NCBI GenBank assembly: GCA_903882665.1 | Contig: CAIRXW010000057.1 | Location: 1-59,606, forward strand | Source of the DNA: an uncultured Chlorobiaceae bacterium | GTDB lineage: Bacteria > Bacteroidota > Chlorobiia > Chlorobiales > Chlorobiaceae | DNA: 59,606 nt | Reading direction: 5' to 3' | In this document: piece by piece, positions 17,483 through 26,141 of the stretch | How positions within the stretch are numbered: position 1 is the first letter of the stretch | Layout: each line of letters begins with the position of its first letter | The notes under the pieces: model-generated | Databases searched by the model: none | The model's input: the letters and a program-made list of their open reading frames with translations, nothing else | What the model was told of the DNA's origin: nothing | Position numbers and translations under genes: made by a program

Positions 17483-18664
17483 TCAGCGTGTCACATAAAA
17501 ACAGGCAAACTTGAGGTAGCCTGTTTCGGGCATGGCAAGCAGTACTGGATGGTCGAAGGGTTGAGAGTTTTTGTGAATCAGTCTGAGCTGGCAGCCCGCA
17601 GAAAGTGCCGCCTGATGGACGCTTTGCAGGAAGTCCTCTTCTGAAACGTGGTGGCTGCACGATGCGGTGGCCAGAAATCCTCCGTTTTTGATAAGCTGCA
17701 GCCCGAGTTTGTTGAGCCGTTTATATGCCTTGAGGGCACCGGGCAGGTTCTTTCGGCTTTTGGTGAAACTTGGCGGATCAAGCACAATAAGGTCAAACGA
17801 CTCTTTTGACTCAACCATCTGGTCGAGGGTATCGAAGGCATCGGCGGCAACGAGACTGTATTCTGAAAATTTGTTCAGTTGTGCGTTGCGATCCGCCCGC
17901 TGCAGAGCCTCTTTGGACGCGTCGACCAGAATGGCAGAACGGGCCCCCCCGTACAGGGCATTGAGAGCAAAACCGCCATCGTTGGTAAAGACATCAAGCA
18001 CCTCGGCATCGGCGGAAAACTTTCTGACAACTCTGCGGTTTTCACGCTGGTCAAGGAAAAAGCCGGTTTTCTGTCCCTCAAAAAGATCGACCTCATAGGT
18101 GATGTCGGCATCGAAAATAGTCTGTTTCGTTTCAGAGCGATCGCCCCGGACAACATCCTTGTAGAGTGTCAGCCCTTCGAGTTCGCGCAGGGTAGATTCG
18201 TTGCGCACGATAATGACAGCAGGGTTCAGCAGTTCCTGCAGGGCATCGCAGATAAGCGGCAAGTGCACATCCATGCCTGCCGAAAAGGCTTGCAAAACAA
18301 CAGCCTTGTTGAAGCGGTCTACAATGAGCCCTGGCAGACCATCCGATTCACCATGCACAAGACGATAAGCGTTGGTTTCATCACTCGTGTAGATTTTTTC
18401 ACGGAGAGTGAGTGCCTCACGAAATTTATTAAGGAAAAAATCTTTGTCAGGCTCTTCATCTTTGCGGCTGATCAGACGTACCGAGATAAGGGAGTGGGGA
18501 TTATAGAAACCGGTTCCGAGGAATTTTTTGTCGTGGGTAAAAAGTTTTACCGCTTCACCGGAAGCGATATCCCGGGGAAGGCTTGCGAGTTCATTGCTGA
18601 ACACCCAGAGGTGGCCTTTCTGTATCCTGTGGTGTTCTTTTGGCTTGAGGTAGAGAGATTGCAT
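17483..18664 (-). CDS. RlmI-like class I SAM-dependent 23S rRNA methyltransferase
   Basis: A 393-residue protein with an N-terminal PUA-like domain ([20 protein letters not shown]), a linker and a C-terminal Rossmann methyltransferase domain. Motif I is [15 protein letters not shown] and motif IV is LDPPSF. The catalytic-type cysteine motif ASCSHH is present, as in E. coli RlmI, which makes 5-methylcytosine in 23S rRNA. The family name is firm; the target base is inferred. The gene is divergent from the lipoprotein at 18895. Confidence 0.85.
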   Translation of the reverse strand: MQSLYLKPKEHHRIQKGHLWVFSNELASLPRDIASGEAVKLFTHDKKFLGTGFYNPHSLISVRLISRKDEEPDKDFFLNKFREALTLREKIYTSDETNAYRLVHGESDGLPGLIVDRFNKAVVLQAFSAGMDVHLPLICDALQELLNPAVIIVRNESTLRELEGLTLYKDVVRGDRSETKQTIFDADITYEVDLFEGQKTGFFLDQRENRRVVRKFSADAEVLDVFTNDGGFALNALYGGARSAILVDASKEALQRADRNAQLNKFSEYSLVAADAFDTLDQMVESKESFDLIVLDPPSFTKSRKNLPGALKAYKRLNKLGLQLIKNGGFLATASCSHHVSEEDFLQSVHQAALSAGCQLRLIHKNSQPFDHPVLLAMPETGYLKFACFYVTR

Positions 18665-18894
18665 AACTTGAAAAATGTGTTGTTGTTTTGATAGCTTTGC
18701 ATTTTACCTTAACATAGGCGTAGCGTTCAAAATGCGTCGGTTCCGCTTGTAAGTGAATGGCATTTTCAGCCGCGAATTGCCATGCCCGATGCTTTGCGGT
18801 ACTGTTGCAATGTGCAGCAAAAGCGATGAATCTCAAAGGAAATAAATGCAGGTGAGGCAGATGGTGCGGCCACTAATTTTAAACGAATGGAGAG

Positions 18895-19752
18895 ATGAAC
18901 GCAAAAAGAGTGGTGCTGTTGGCACTGTTTATGCTTGTTTTGATGGGCGGATGTGCCGATTTCAGGACGGTTGGCAAGCAGGAACTGCCTGCTGAGCAGA
19001 CAGCGCTGGTAGCGGAATATGCTGATTTGTATCGGGAAGTTGCCGAAGCGTCACCCGTTATCGAGTCGCTGGATGGCTATGCTGATGTCTGGATAAAAAC
19101 CCCGAAACGGCAGAACCGGGTTTTTTGCAATATCCTGATCAATCGGGGAGGTGAGGCAAGAATGATTGTCAGTGCTGGGCTGCTCGGATGGCCGGTTGCG
19201 GATATTTTTTTTAACCGTGACTCGCTTTATGTGCACGATATGCTTAATAACCGGCTTTTTATGGGCAGTAACAGTGAAATAAATGTTGAAAAAATTCTCG
19301 GTGTGAATTCAGGATACCGGCTTTTGTCGGAGTCGCTTTTGGGGCTTGTGAAAATTACAGAGCCGGCAAGCGCCATCAGATCGGTAAAAAAAGGTTCAGG
19401 AATGCTGCTTTTCACGCTTGGCACATCTTCAGGAAGCAAAGAGGTAGTCATTGATCCCTCCAACAGGACGCTTGCGGCTCTTCTCCTGAAAGATCGGCAG
19501 GGAAAGACGCTGACCGAGATTCATTTCAGGAATTTTGAAGCCATAACCATTGGTGGACATAGCACGCTTCTGCCAAAAGAGATTGAGATGGTACTGTATA
19601 AGAGCAGTGCTGACACTGCGGGTGAACATCAGTTGGTGATAGCCTATGATGAACGGGTCTTCAATAAGGAGAACCATTCACTGAAATTTCTGATGCCGAA
19701 AAAAGTAAAGGTGGTTAATCTTGATGATGCAGCAACCCTGCCCTGGATGTGA
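18895..19752 (+). CDS. DUF4292-type lipoprotein
   Basis: A 285-residue protein with a lipoprotein signal peptide ending LMGGC. The remainder is rich in beta strands and resembles DUF4292, a family of LolB/LppX-like fold seen in Bacteroidetes and Chlorobi (for example GYADVWIKTPKRQNRV and the later FRNFEAITIGGHSTLLPKEI). A role in carrying lipids or lipoproteins across the periplasm is plausible from the fold but not shown by sequence. The start at 18895 follows GGAGAG at 18889. Confidence 0.7.
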   Translation: MNAKRVVLLALFMLVLMGGCADFRTVGKQELPAEQTALVAEYADLYREVAEASPVIESLDGYADVWIKTPKRQNRVFCNILINRGGEARMIVSAGLLGWPVADIFFNRDSLYVHDMLNNRLFMGSNSEINVEKILGVNSGYRLLSESLLGLVKITEPASAIRSVKKGSGMLLFTLGTSSGSKEVVIDPSNRTLAALLLKDRQGKTLTEIHFRNFEAITIGGHSTLLPKEIEMVLYKSSADTAGEHQLVIAYDERVFNKENHSLKFLMPKKVKVVNLDDAATLPWM

Positions 19753-19784
19753 CGTGCCAGTACCACGGGAGTTCCCGTCCCGTA

Positions 19785-19813
19785 CCGGAGAGAGGCTCAA
19801 GCCAGATCTCCGG
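19785..19813. terminator. Hairpin between convergent genes
   Basis: CCGGAGA (19785-19791) pairs with TCTCCGG (19807-19813), and inside it GGCT pairs with AGCC. It stands between the ends of the DUF4292 gene and sodB and could serve both strands. No T-run is visible. Confidence 0.45.
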
Positions 19814-19836
19814 CAGGGTTCAAAGGGGTTGAAGTT

Positions 19837-20439
19837 TTACTGGGCAGCGCGGAAATTCTCTGTGGCAAACTCCCAGTTGAGCAGGTTGTCGATCACGGTT
19901 GCGACATAGTCGGGGCGCCGGTTCTGGTAGTCGAGATAGTAGGCATGTTCCCATACATCGATGGTCAAAATCGGTTTCTGGCCGACGGTTGAAGGGGTTT
20001 GCGCATTGCCGGTTTTTACCACCTTCAGCTTCTCTCCATCAAGGACGAGCCATGCCCATCCGCTGCCGAACTGAGTGGCGGCAGCACTTTTGAGTTCATC
20101 CTTAAACTTGTCGAAACTGCCGAAATCCTCGGTGATTTTTGCGCCAAGCTCTCCGGACGGTTCGCCTCCGCCGTTGGGTGTAAGGCAATTCCAGTAGAAA
20201 GAGTGGTTCCATGCCTGCGCACCGTTATTGAAGATCCCGACTTTCTGGGGGTCTGCGGCTGTTTGTGTAATGACCTCTTCAAGACTCAGATTCTCCAGAG
20301 GGGTTCCGGTGACAAGGTTGTTGTAGTTTGTGATGTATGCAACATGATGCTTACCGTAGTGAAAACTGAGGGTTTTTGCGGAAACAAAAGGTTCAAGTGC
20401 ATCTTCTGCATAAGGAAGTGCGGGTTGCTTATAAGCCAT
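19837..20439 (-). CDS. sodB: Superoxide dismutase (Fe/Mn type)
   Basis: A 200-residue Fe/Mn superoxide dismutase. The four metal ligands can be placed: His in LSFHYGKHH, His in QAWNHSFYW, and Asp and His in DVWEHAYYLDY. AAATQFGSGWAWL carries the glutamine-containing segment typical of iron enzymes, but metal choice cannot be settled by eye. It converts superoxide to peroxide and O2, protecting an anaerobic phototroph from transient oxygen. There is no signal peptide, so it is cytoplasmic. Confidence 0.95.
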   Translation of the reverse strand: MAYKQPALPYAEDALEPFVSAKTLSFHYGKHHVAYITNYNNLVTGTPLENLSLEEVITQTAADPQKVGIFNNGAQAWNHSFYWNCLTPNGGGEPSGELGAKITEDFGSFDKFKDELKSAAATQFGSGWAWLVLDGEKLKVVKTGNAQTPSTVGQKPILTIDVWEHAYYLDYQNRRPDYVATVIDNLLNWEFATENFRAAQ

Positions 20440-20588
20440 AAAGCAATATCATTTAGAGTTTAACAGGACGCTGAAATAGTACAATCAGAAAACTTTAAAC
20501 TTATATTTCAGTGATTTAGTTTCTCTGAATCTTCACAATCGACTTTTATGGTCGAAAAGCTTGTCAAACTATCAACAGGTGGTGGGTA

Positions 20589-20936
20589 ATGAAATTCTGC
20601 AATACCTTCCGGAACTCTTTATTCTGCATGGTGTTTGTTTGTGCGCTTTCAGGATGCAGCGAAAAAAGGTTGTCGCCTCTTGACCGGGATGATGTTCATT
20701 TTGCCGGATTTTACAGTGATTATCTTCTGGAATCGGGAGTGGCGGTCGGAAATGCAGGTGCCCGGCTTTCCCGGCTTGATTCCGCCGATATCAACGAGCT
20801 CCTTGCTCGTCATGCGCTTAACCGAGAGAGTCTGAATCGCAAAATGGCTCTCTACAGAAAAAATCCTGAACTCTGGAGATCAATTCTTGTGCAGGTGCGG
20901 GCAAATATTTTTAAAAAAACGGGTGCAGGACAATGA
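20589..20936 (+). CDS. Small lipoprotein
   Basis: A 115-residue protein with a lipoprotein signal ending LSGC. The mature part is short and helical and reads like the small DUF4296-type lipoproteins of Bacteroidetes/Chlorobi, which have one conserved helix bundle, but I am not sure of that family. Its stop overlaps the coaE start by 4 bases (ATGA), so the two are translationally coupled. Confidence 0.7.
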   Translation: MKFCNTFRNSLFCMVFVCALSGCSEKRLSPLDRDDVHFAGFYSDYLLESGVAVGNAGARLSRLDSADINELLARHALNRESLNRKMALYRKNPELWRSILVQVRANIFKKTGAGQ

Positions 20937-21580
20937 TGTGTACCGATCCTTTTCTTGTGGGAATAACAGGCGGGCTTGGCAGTGGAAAATCAATGGTGTG
21001 CCATTTTCTTGCGGAGATGGGTTGCGCTCTTTTTGAATCTGACCGGGTGGCAAAGGAGTTGCAGCTTCATGATCCTGATGTGATTGAGGGGATTTGTTCG
21101 CTTTTTGGGCCTTCGGTTTATTCCCGTAATGCTTCCGGTGGTCTGGTGCTCGACCGAAAAAAAATAGCCTCGGCCGTTTTTTCCTCCTCCGAAAAACTTG
21201 AGGCGCTCAACCGCCTCATCCACCCCAGGGTGTACGGCGAATTTCGTAAAGCGGTGCTCAATGCTCGACAGCAGGGAAAAAAAATTCTGGTAAAAGAGGC
21301 GGCAATTCTTTTTGAATCGGGCGGAAATGAGGGGCTTGACGCCGTTGTGGTTGTGGCGGCTGATGTTGAAGAGCGGATTGCGAGGGCGGTGCAGAAAGGG
21401 ATGGGGATGCGTGAAGAGATCATGCAGCGCATTGCTGCGCAGTGGCCCCAGGAAAAGCTGATTGCCAAAGCTGATTATGTCCTGTTCAACAGGGGAACGC
21501 CGGATGAGCTGAAAAAAGAGAGTGAGGCGCTCTACGCCACACTTCTTAAGGCAGCACAATCAGACTGCCATCATCATTGA
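20933..21580 (+). CDS. coaE: Dephospho-CoA kinase
   Basis: The last enzyme of coenzyme A synthesis, which phosphorylates the ribose 3'-OH of dephospho-CoA. The P-loop GITGGLGSGKS lies at the N-terminus, followed by the CoaE block FESDRVAKEL and LNRLIHPRVY. At 215 residues it is of usual length. It is coupled to the preceding lipoprotein by an ATGA overlap. Confidence 0.95.
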   Translation: MMCTDPFLVGITGGLGSGKSMVCHFLAEMGCALFESDRVAKELQLHDPDVIEGICSLFGPSVYSRNASGGLVLDRKKIASAVFSSSEKLEALNRLIHPRVYGEFRKAVLNARQQGKKILVKEAAILFESGGNEGLDAVVVVAADVEERIARAVQKGMGMREEIMQRIAAQWPQEKLIAKADYVLFNRGTPDELKKESEALYATLLKAAQSDCHHH

Positions 21581-21597
21581 GTATGCTGGCAGTCTGA
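21560..21597. terminator. Perfect 11-bp hairpin at the coaE end
   Basis: TCAGACTGCCA (21560-21570) pairs exactly with TGGCAGTCTGA (21587-21597). The first arm lies inside the last codons of coaE. It sits between convergent coaE and tatC. No T-run follows. Confidence 0.5.
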
Positions 21598-21639
21598 CCT
21601 TATGGCTGGAAAAGCTTTTTCCTCTCAATCCTCTTGTCA

Positions 21640-22566
21640 TTATCGCAGTGCGGCATTGTTACGGTTGACATGGGCGGAAATCAGAATGCTGAGTTCATAA
21701 AGAAGGATCATCGGAAGGCCGATGATGAGCTGGGTAACAATATCGGTTGAGGGCGTTACTACCGCAGCAACTATCAGCAGGAAAACAATGGCATGTTTAC
21801 GGTAAAACTTCATGAATGCCGGTGTCAGCAGTCCTATTTTTGAAAGGATGTAAGAGATGAAGGGGAGTTCGAAGACCAGTCCTGCCGTCAGAAGTGTGCC
21901 GATAAAAAAACTGACATAGTCCTGGACGGAGATATTGTTTTTTATCAGGCTTGTGCCGAAGCCAGCAAAGAACTGAAGTGAGATCGGCAGAAAGACAAAA
22001 TAACCGAAAGCGATACCGGCGAAGAAGCATAGAGAGATAAAGAGAATGGAAAAACGGCTTGCCTTGCGTTCATGCTCATGCAGGCCCGGGGCAACAAACT
22101 GCCAGATTTGCCAGGCGATAAAGGGAAAGGAGATAATGAATCCTGCAAAAAAGACGACCTGAAAGTAGAGCGATACCTGGCCGTAAGGGACAAGGTTTTG
22201 AAGCACCAGTCCTTCGCTGCTTCTCTTGAGTGGTCCGATCAGAATTTCGTTGACCAGAAAATCGGCGTATATGGCACACAAGCCGGTAACGACAAGCAGC
22301 GCGATGGTGGTTTTGATCAGTCGCGACCGTATCTCCTCAAGATGCTCCATAAAGTTCAGAGCGCCTTCTGGTTCGCTCTCTGTTGCCGAATGGGCTCTCT
22401 TTTCCGAAATGGTTTCATCGCCATCATCCTTAACAGCTTCACAGGGCGTCATGTAGTTCGTTGCGGCACTGGAGGAGAGTTCTGTTGCAGCAGCATTATC
22501 AGCGCGGCCTTGCTGGTTGCCTTCCGGTATCTGCGGTGATGGTGTTGGTTCGTTTTCTTGGATCAT
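21640..22566 (-). CDS. tatC: Sec-independent translocase subunit TatC
   Basis: A polytopic inner-membrane protein of the twin-arginine translocation system that recognises the RR signal peptide. NFMEHLEEIRSRLI is the signature first segment, followed by six hydrophobic stretches including FPFIAWQIWQFVAPGL. The 308 residues include an unusually long N-terminal extension of about 72 residues, rich in Ser, Glu and Pro, before the conserved domain. The true start could be downstream of the annotated ATG. No tatA is seen here. Confidence 0.93.
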   Translation of the reverse strand: MIQENEPTPSPQIPEGNQQGRADNAAATELSSSAATNYMTPCEAVKDDGDETISEKRAHSATESEPEGALNFMEHLEEIRSRLIKTTIALLVVTGLCAIYADFLVNEILIGPLKRSSEGLVLQNLVPYGQVSLYFQVVFFAGFIISFPFIAWQIWQFVAPGLHEHERKASRFSILFISLCFFAGIAFGYFVFLPISLQFFAGFGTSLIKNNISVQDYVSFFIGTLLTAGLVFELPFISYILSKIGLLTPAFMKFYRKHAIVFLLIVAAVVTPSTDIVTQLIIGLPMILLYELSILISAHVNRNNAALR

Positions 22567-22761
22567 TACTTCGTTTGAGGCTGAAAATAACAGGAATTTC
22601 CCCGAATATGGCTTTCAATGCCGACCGATCCGGGACGATAATAACCATAAAACATAGCAACAAAGATGCATGTAGCCAAGATGATTTTTTTTGCTCTCCG
22701 AAATGTTTACTTTTAACTCTTTTTCAGGAGCTTTGTACAGTAAGGAGAGCTTGTCACGTAA

Positions 22762-23751
22762 TTGTCCGGGGAATTGGTGAATATCAAGGATGTTGTTGCA
22801 TCGGTAGCCGATGAGATTGCGATATTTCAGCAGAGGTACAAAGTGGTGCTTCATGCCCAGAATACGCTGGTCGACAAGGTTACCCGTTATGTGCTCCGCC
22901 AGCAGGGAAAGCAGATTCGTCCTGCAATGGTGTTGCTTGCCGCCCAGGTTTGTGGAGGGGTGAGTGAATCGACCTATCGGGCAGCTATCATGGTCGAATT
23001 GCTCCATTCGGCAACACTGATTCATGATGACGTGGTTGATGGCGCTGAAATGAGGCGGGGGATTGCGTCGATCAATGCGTTATGGAAAAACAAGATTTCG
23101 GTGCTTATCGGCGATTATCTCCTCTCCAAGGGGCTTTTGTACTCACTTGAATACAAGGATTATGGCTTTCTTCACATGGTTTCGGAAGCGGTACGCCGGA
23201 TGAGTGAGGGGGAAATTCTCCAGATACAGAAAACCCGCAGTCTTGATATTTCTGAAGAGGATTATCTGAGCGTCATTGCCGACAAAACCGCATCACTCAT
23301 CTCTTCATCTTGTGCCATGGGGGCGATGAGCGCGACCACTGATGAGGGAAAAATTGCCGCACTGAAAAGTTATGGAGAGTATCTCGGACTTGCTTTCCAG
23401 ATCCGTGATGATCTGCTTGATTACACGGGGGATTCAAAAAAAACCGGCAAGCAGATGGGTATTGATATCAAGGACAAGAAAATAACGCTTCCTCTTATTT
23501 ACGCACTCCGTAATGCTCCTCCGTCTGAACAGAGGGCGATTCGCTCCATTTTGAAGAGTTCCCGAAAGAGGGCGGTGAAAAGCGGTGAGGTTATAGCCTT
23601 TGTTACAGAAAAGGGCGGGCTCGAATATGCGGCTGAAGTTGCAGAGGGATTTGCCGCAAAAGCGGTAGCTTCAATCAGCACGTTTCCAGAGAGTGCGGCA
23701 AAAAAATCGTTGTTGCATCTTGTGGATTTTGTCATGAAAAGAGAGTATTGA
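22762..23751 (+). CDS. Polyprenyl diphosphate synthase (long-chain trans type)
   Basis: About 329 residues of the trans-isoprenyl diphosphate synthase family. The first Asp-rich motif is HDDVVD with the following MRRG arginines, and the second is FQIRDDLLDYTGD. Small residues before the first motif (ELLHSATLI) suggest a long-chain product, such as the side chain of menaquinone or chlorobiumquinone. The start is unclear: a TTG at 22762 opens the frame, while a GTG at 22777 has GGGGA just upstream. Confidence 0.88.
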   Translation: MSGELVNIKDVVASVADEIAIFQQRYKVVLHAQNTLVDKVTRYVLRQQGKQIRPAMVLLAAQVCGGVSESTYRAAIMVELLHSATLIHDDVVDGAEMRRGIASINALWKNKISVLIGDYLLSKGLLYSLEYKDYGFLHMVSEAVRRMSEGEILQIQKTRSLDISEEDYLSVIADKTASLISSSCAMGAMSATTDEGKIAALKSYGEYLGLAFQIRDDLLDYTGDSKKTGKQMGIDIKDKKITLPLIYALRNAPPSEQRAIRSILKSSRKRAVKSGEVIAFVTEKGGLEYAAEVAEGFAAKAVASISTFPESAAKKSLLHLVDFVMKREY

Positions 23752-23830
23752 TTTCCCCTCTCTGCTGCCGTTTCACCTGTTTTGAGTGAAAAAATGATAA
23801 TCGCATAAATAACAAGAGGTTTACAGCGAC

Positions 23831-24565
23831 ATGAAAAAAGCCGGCTTGATCGTTCTTTTGCTCATAGGGTTTGTTGTGATTTTCGACAGGCTGATTATGC
23901 CTTACTATATTTCACAGGGAAGGGTGGAGGTTGTTCCTGATGTGCTTAACCTGAAGTACGATGATGCTTCGGAGCGGTTGCGGCAGGCCGGGTTTGAGGC
24001 GATAAAAAGTTATCAAGTCACCTACCTCAGCCGGATTGATTCCAATATTGTCCTCTCACAGATGCCTGAAGCCGGATCGGAGGTCAAGCCCGGCAGAAAG
24101 GTTTTCCTTGTGGTCAACAAGCAGCAAAAGCCCGCCTTCCCTATGCCTGATCTTTTGGGACGGGCAGAATTCGATGCCCGTCAGATGGCATATCGTATGG
24201 AGATGGTGATTCAGGAGGTTCAGAGCACTCCCATCACCAACCCTGAGATGGACGGAAGGGTAATGAGCCAGTCGATTCCGGCGCGTACCATCGTGAAGTC
24301 CGGCACTGCCGTTTCCATTGTTATCGGAAGGTATCAGTCACCAATTGAAGAAGCAAAAACAATTGCCGTGCCCAATGTTCTTGGCATGTCTCTTGCGCAG
24401 GCACAGACGGTTATTGTCAATGCAGCCCTTCCGGTAGGCAAGATCACGACACAATATTCGACCTTTATCGTGCCCAATACGGTTATCAGCCAAAGGCCCG
24501 GTGCAGGTACCCTTGTTGCGCCCAATCAGCCGATTGAACTGAGTGTCGTCATCATGGAAGAGTAG
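23831..24565 (+). CDS. Membrane-anchored PASTA-domain protein
   Basis: A 244-residue protein with an N-terminal transmembrane anchor (GLIVLLLIGFVVIF) and three successive PASTA domains (VPDVLNLKYDDASERL, FPMPDLLGRAEFDARQM and VPNVLGMSLAQAQTVI). PASTA domains bind peptidoglycan fragments in kinases and penicillin-binding proteins, but no kinase or transpeptidase domain is attached here. It is probably a periplasmic cell-wall-sensing or division-associated factor. Confidence 0.88.
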   Translation: MKKAGLIVLLLIGFVVIFDRLIMPYYISQGRVEVVPDVLNLKYDDASERLRQAGFEAIKSYQVTYLSRIDSNIVLSQMPEAGSEVKPGRKVFLVVNKQQKPAFPMPDLLGRAEFDARQMAYRMEMVIQEVQSTPITNPEMDGRVMSQSIPARTIVKSGTAVSIVIGRYQSPIEEAKTIAVPNVLGMSLAQAQTVIVNAALPVGKITTQYSTFIVPNTVISQRPGAGTLVAPNQPIELSVVIMEE

Positions 24566-24571
24566 CTGTTG

Positions 24572-24742
24572 TCACTTATAGTTGGCTTTTTTGTACTCTT
24601 CGCGAAGATCCTTGATACCGGTTGTCCGGTCGTTGCCGTCGCTGATAATGCCGAAATATTCAAGAATGATGCGAACAACCAGCCAGAGGCCGGCAAAAAA
24701 AATGGTGAATGATCCCCAGAGAGTTTTAATGCTTTTTACCAT
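24572..24742 (-). CDS. Small single-span membrane protein
   Basis: From the ATG at 24742 this gives 56 residues starting MVKSIKTLWG, with one membrane span (SFTIFFAGLWLVVRIILEYF) and a charged C-terminal tail. The frame is open further upstream, but that part crosses a minus-strand terminator (24764-24797), which argues for the short version. The family is not recognised. Its stop lies 7 bases from the convergent PASTA gene. Confidence 0.5.
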   Translation of the reverse strand: MVKSIKTLWGSFTIFFAGLWLVVRIILEYFGIISDGNDRTTGIKDLREEYKKANYK

Positions 24743-24763
24743 AGGTTTAGTGTTGATAATCAT

Positions 24764-24797
24764 AAAAAAAGCCACTCTAACCAAAAAGAATGGCTTT
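24764..24797 (-). terminator. Rho-independent terminator on the minus strand
   Basis: On the minus strand AAAGCCATTC (24797-24788) pairs with GAGTGGCTTT (24777-24768) with one G-T pair and is followed by seven Ts. It ends the transcript of the DUF2934 gene and its upstream operon. Confidence 0.88.
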
Positions 24798-24824
24798 CCT
24801 GCTTTGATAAATGGTGATATCGAT

Positions 24825-24998
24825 TCAATCGGTAAGGGAATCCTCCGCTTCAAACCAGTCATCGGCATCTGATCCCTCTTTTTTTCCTTTCTCCAGCCAC
24901 CGGTAGTACGCCGCAAGTTTTACCTGCTCTTCACGCATCTTTGCTCTCCGTTCAGCCTGATCAGGCTTGCCCTCTTCTTCCATGTCTCTCTTTTCCAT
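24825..24998 (-). CDS. DUF2934 family small protein
   Basis: About 57 residues starting at the ATG at 24998, preceded by a strong GAGGGAG ribosome binding site, which decides against the longer frame starting at 25085. [25 protein letters not shown] matches the DUF2934 pattern (A-Y-x-x-W-x-x-G-x-x-x-G-x-x-x-x-D-W-x-x-A-E). Function is unknown. Confidence 0.75.
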   Translation of the reverse strand: MEKRDMEEEGKPDQAERRAKMREEQVKLAAYYRWLEKGKKEGSDADDWFEAEDSLTD

Positions 24999-25100
24999 TG
25001 TCTCCCTCTCTTTTTTAATCGCCCAGGGGCAAATTACCCAAAGCTTCGCTTCGTGAAAGAATCGATGAAAAACGAAGATAAACAATAATCATCTCTTTCT

Positions 25101-26126
25101 TTAACCCAACCGCCGTCCAAGAGCGCTGAAAGCAATGACGAGTATGATGGTCAGTGCTTCGATGATCATGAAGATATCCTTTGGAATCCAGGCGTTGATG
25201 GTCAGCCCGCCATATTCGAGTACCCCGAAAAAAAGAGCCGAGAGGAGTATCCACAACGGGTGGGCACCGGCAAGGAGTGCTACGGCGATGCCTGCAAATC
25301 CGACTCCTCCCGTCATTCCTGCTTCATAGAAGTGCCGGTAACCGAGAACAATGTTTGCCGCCCCAAGACCAGCAGCAGCTCCGCCGATCCCCATTGCCGT
25401 GAGGGTGTGCATCCCTGCGTTGATTCCTCCGTACCGAGCGGCATCAGGTTGCAGCCCGACAGCCCGCATCTCGTACCCGAATCTGGAAGAAAAAAGAAGA
25501 ATCCGGAACAGCAGTGCAATACCAATTGCAAGAAGAGTGCTCAGATTTGCCGGTGAGTTGGCAAACCACCCGGTGAGAGTATCGAATGCCGGTATGACGG
25601 CGGCGTCAGTGATCGGGGCGGTATGCACCGTTGAGGGGATTGCAAAGTGCCAGGTCAGAAGATATCCGGTGATGCCCTGGGCAATGAAATTCAGCATGAT
25701 GGTTCCAATAACCTCATTGACGCCGAAACGTACCTTGAGCACTCCAGCAAAAAGCGCCCATCCGGCTCCGGCCGCCATTGCCGACATGATGCAGAGGGGG
25801 ATGGAGGCAGGTGATGGCACCCAGGCCGGAAGCATGGCACCAGTCATTGCCGCAGCAAAGGCACCCATCTGCAGTTGCCCTTCAGCGCCGATATTGAAGA
25901 GCCTGACCTGGAAAGGAAGGGCAACGGCCAGAGCAACAAAAATGAGCGTTGTCATTCTGAAGAGTACCTGTCCGGCTCCATAAGCAGAGCCAAACGTTGC
26001 ATGGAACATTTTCTGGAAAATCATGAGCGGATCCCGCCCCGCCATAAAAATGATCAGAGTGCTGACAACAAGGGCAGAGAGTATCGAGAGAAGGGGTATA
26101 AGCAATCTTGTGCTCTTTCGATTCAT
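25101..26126 (-). CDS. ABC transporter permease, nucleoside/simple sugar type
   Basis: A 341-residue polytopic permease of the BPD_transp_2 family, close to the YufP/NupP and BmpC-associated permeases that import nucleosides. The conserved FNIGAEGQLQMGA motif and a later GIAVALLAGAHPLWILL block are visible. It lies 15 bases after the ATPase gene. Such importers normally have two permeases and a BMP-type binding lipoprotein; neither partner is in this window. Confidence 0.85.
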   Translation of the reverse strand: MNRKSTRLLIPLLSILSALVVSTLIIFMAGRDPLMIFQKMFHATFGSAYGAGQVLFRMTTLIFVALAVALPFQVRLFNIGAEGQLQMGAFAAAMTGAMLPAWVPSPASIPLCIMSAMAAGAGWALFAGVLKVRFGVNEVIGTIMLNFIAQGITGYLLTWHFAIPSTVHTAPITDAAVIPAFDTLTGWFANSPANLSTLLAIGIALLFRILLFSSRFGYEMRAVGLQPDAARYGGINAGMHTLTAMGIGGAAAGLGAANIVLGYRHFYEAGMTGGVGFAGIAVALLAGAHPLWILLSALFFGVLEYGGLTINAWIPKDIFMIIEALTIILVIAFSALGRRLG

Positions 26127-26141
26127 GGCGCGAAGGGTTGT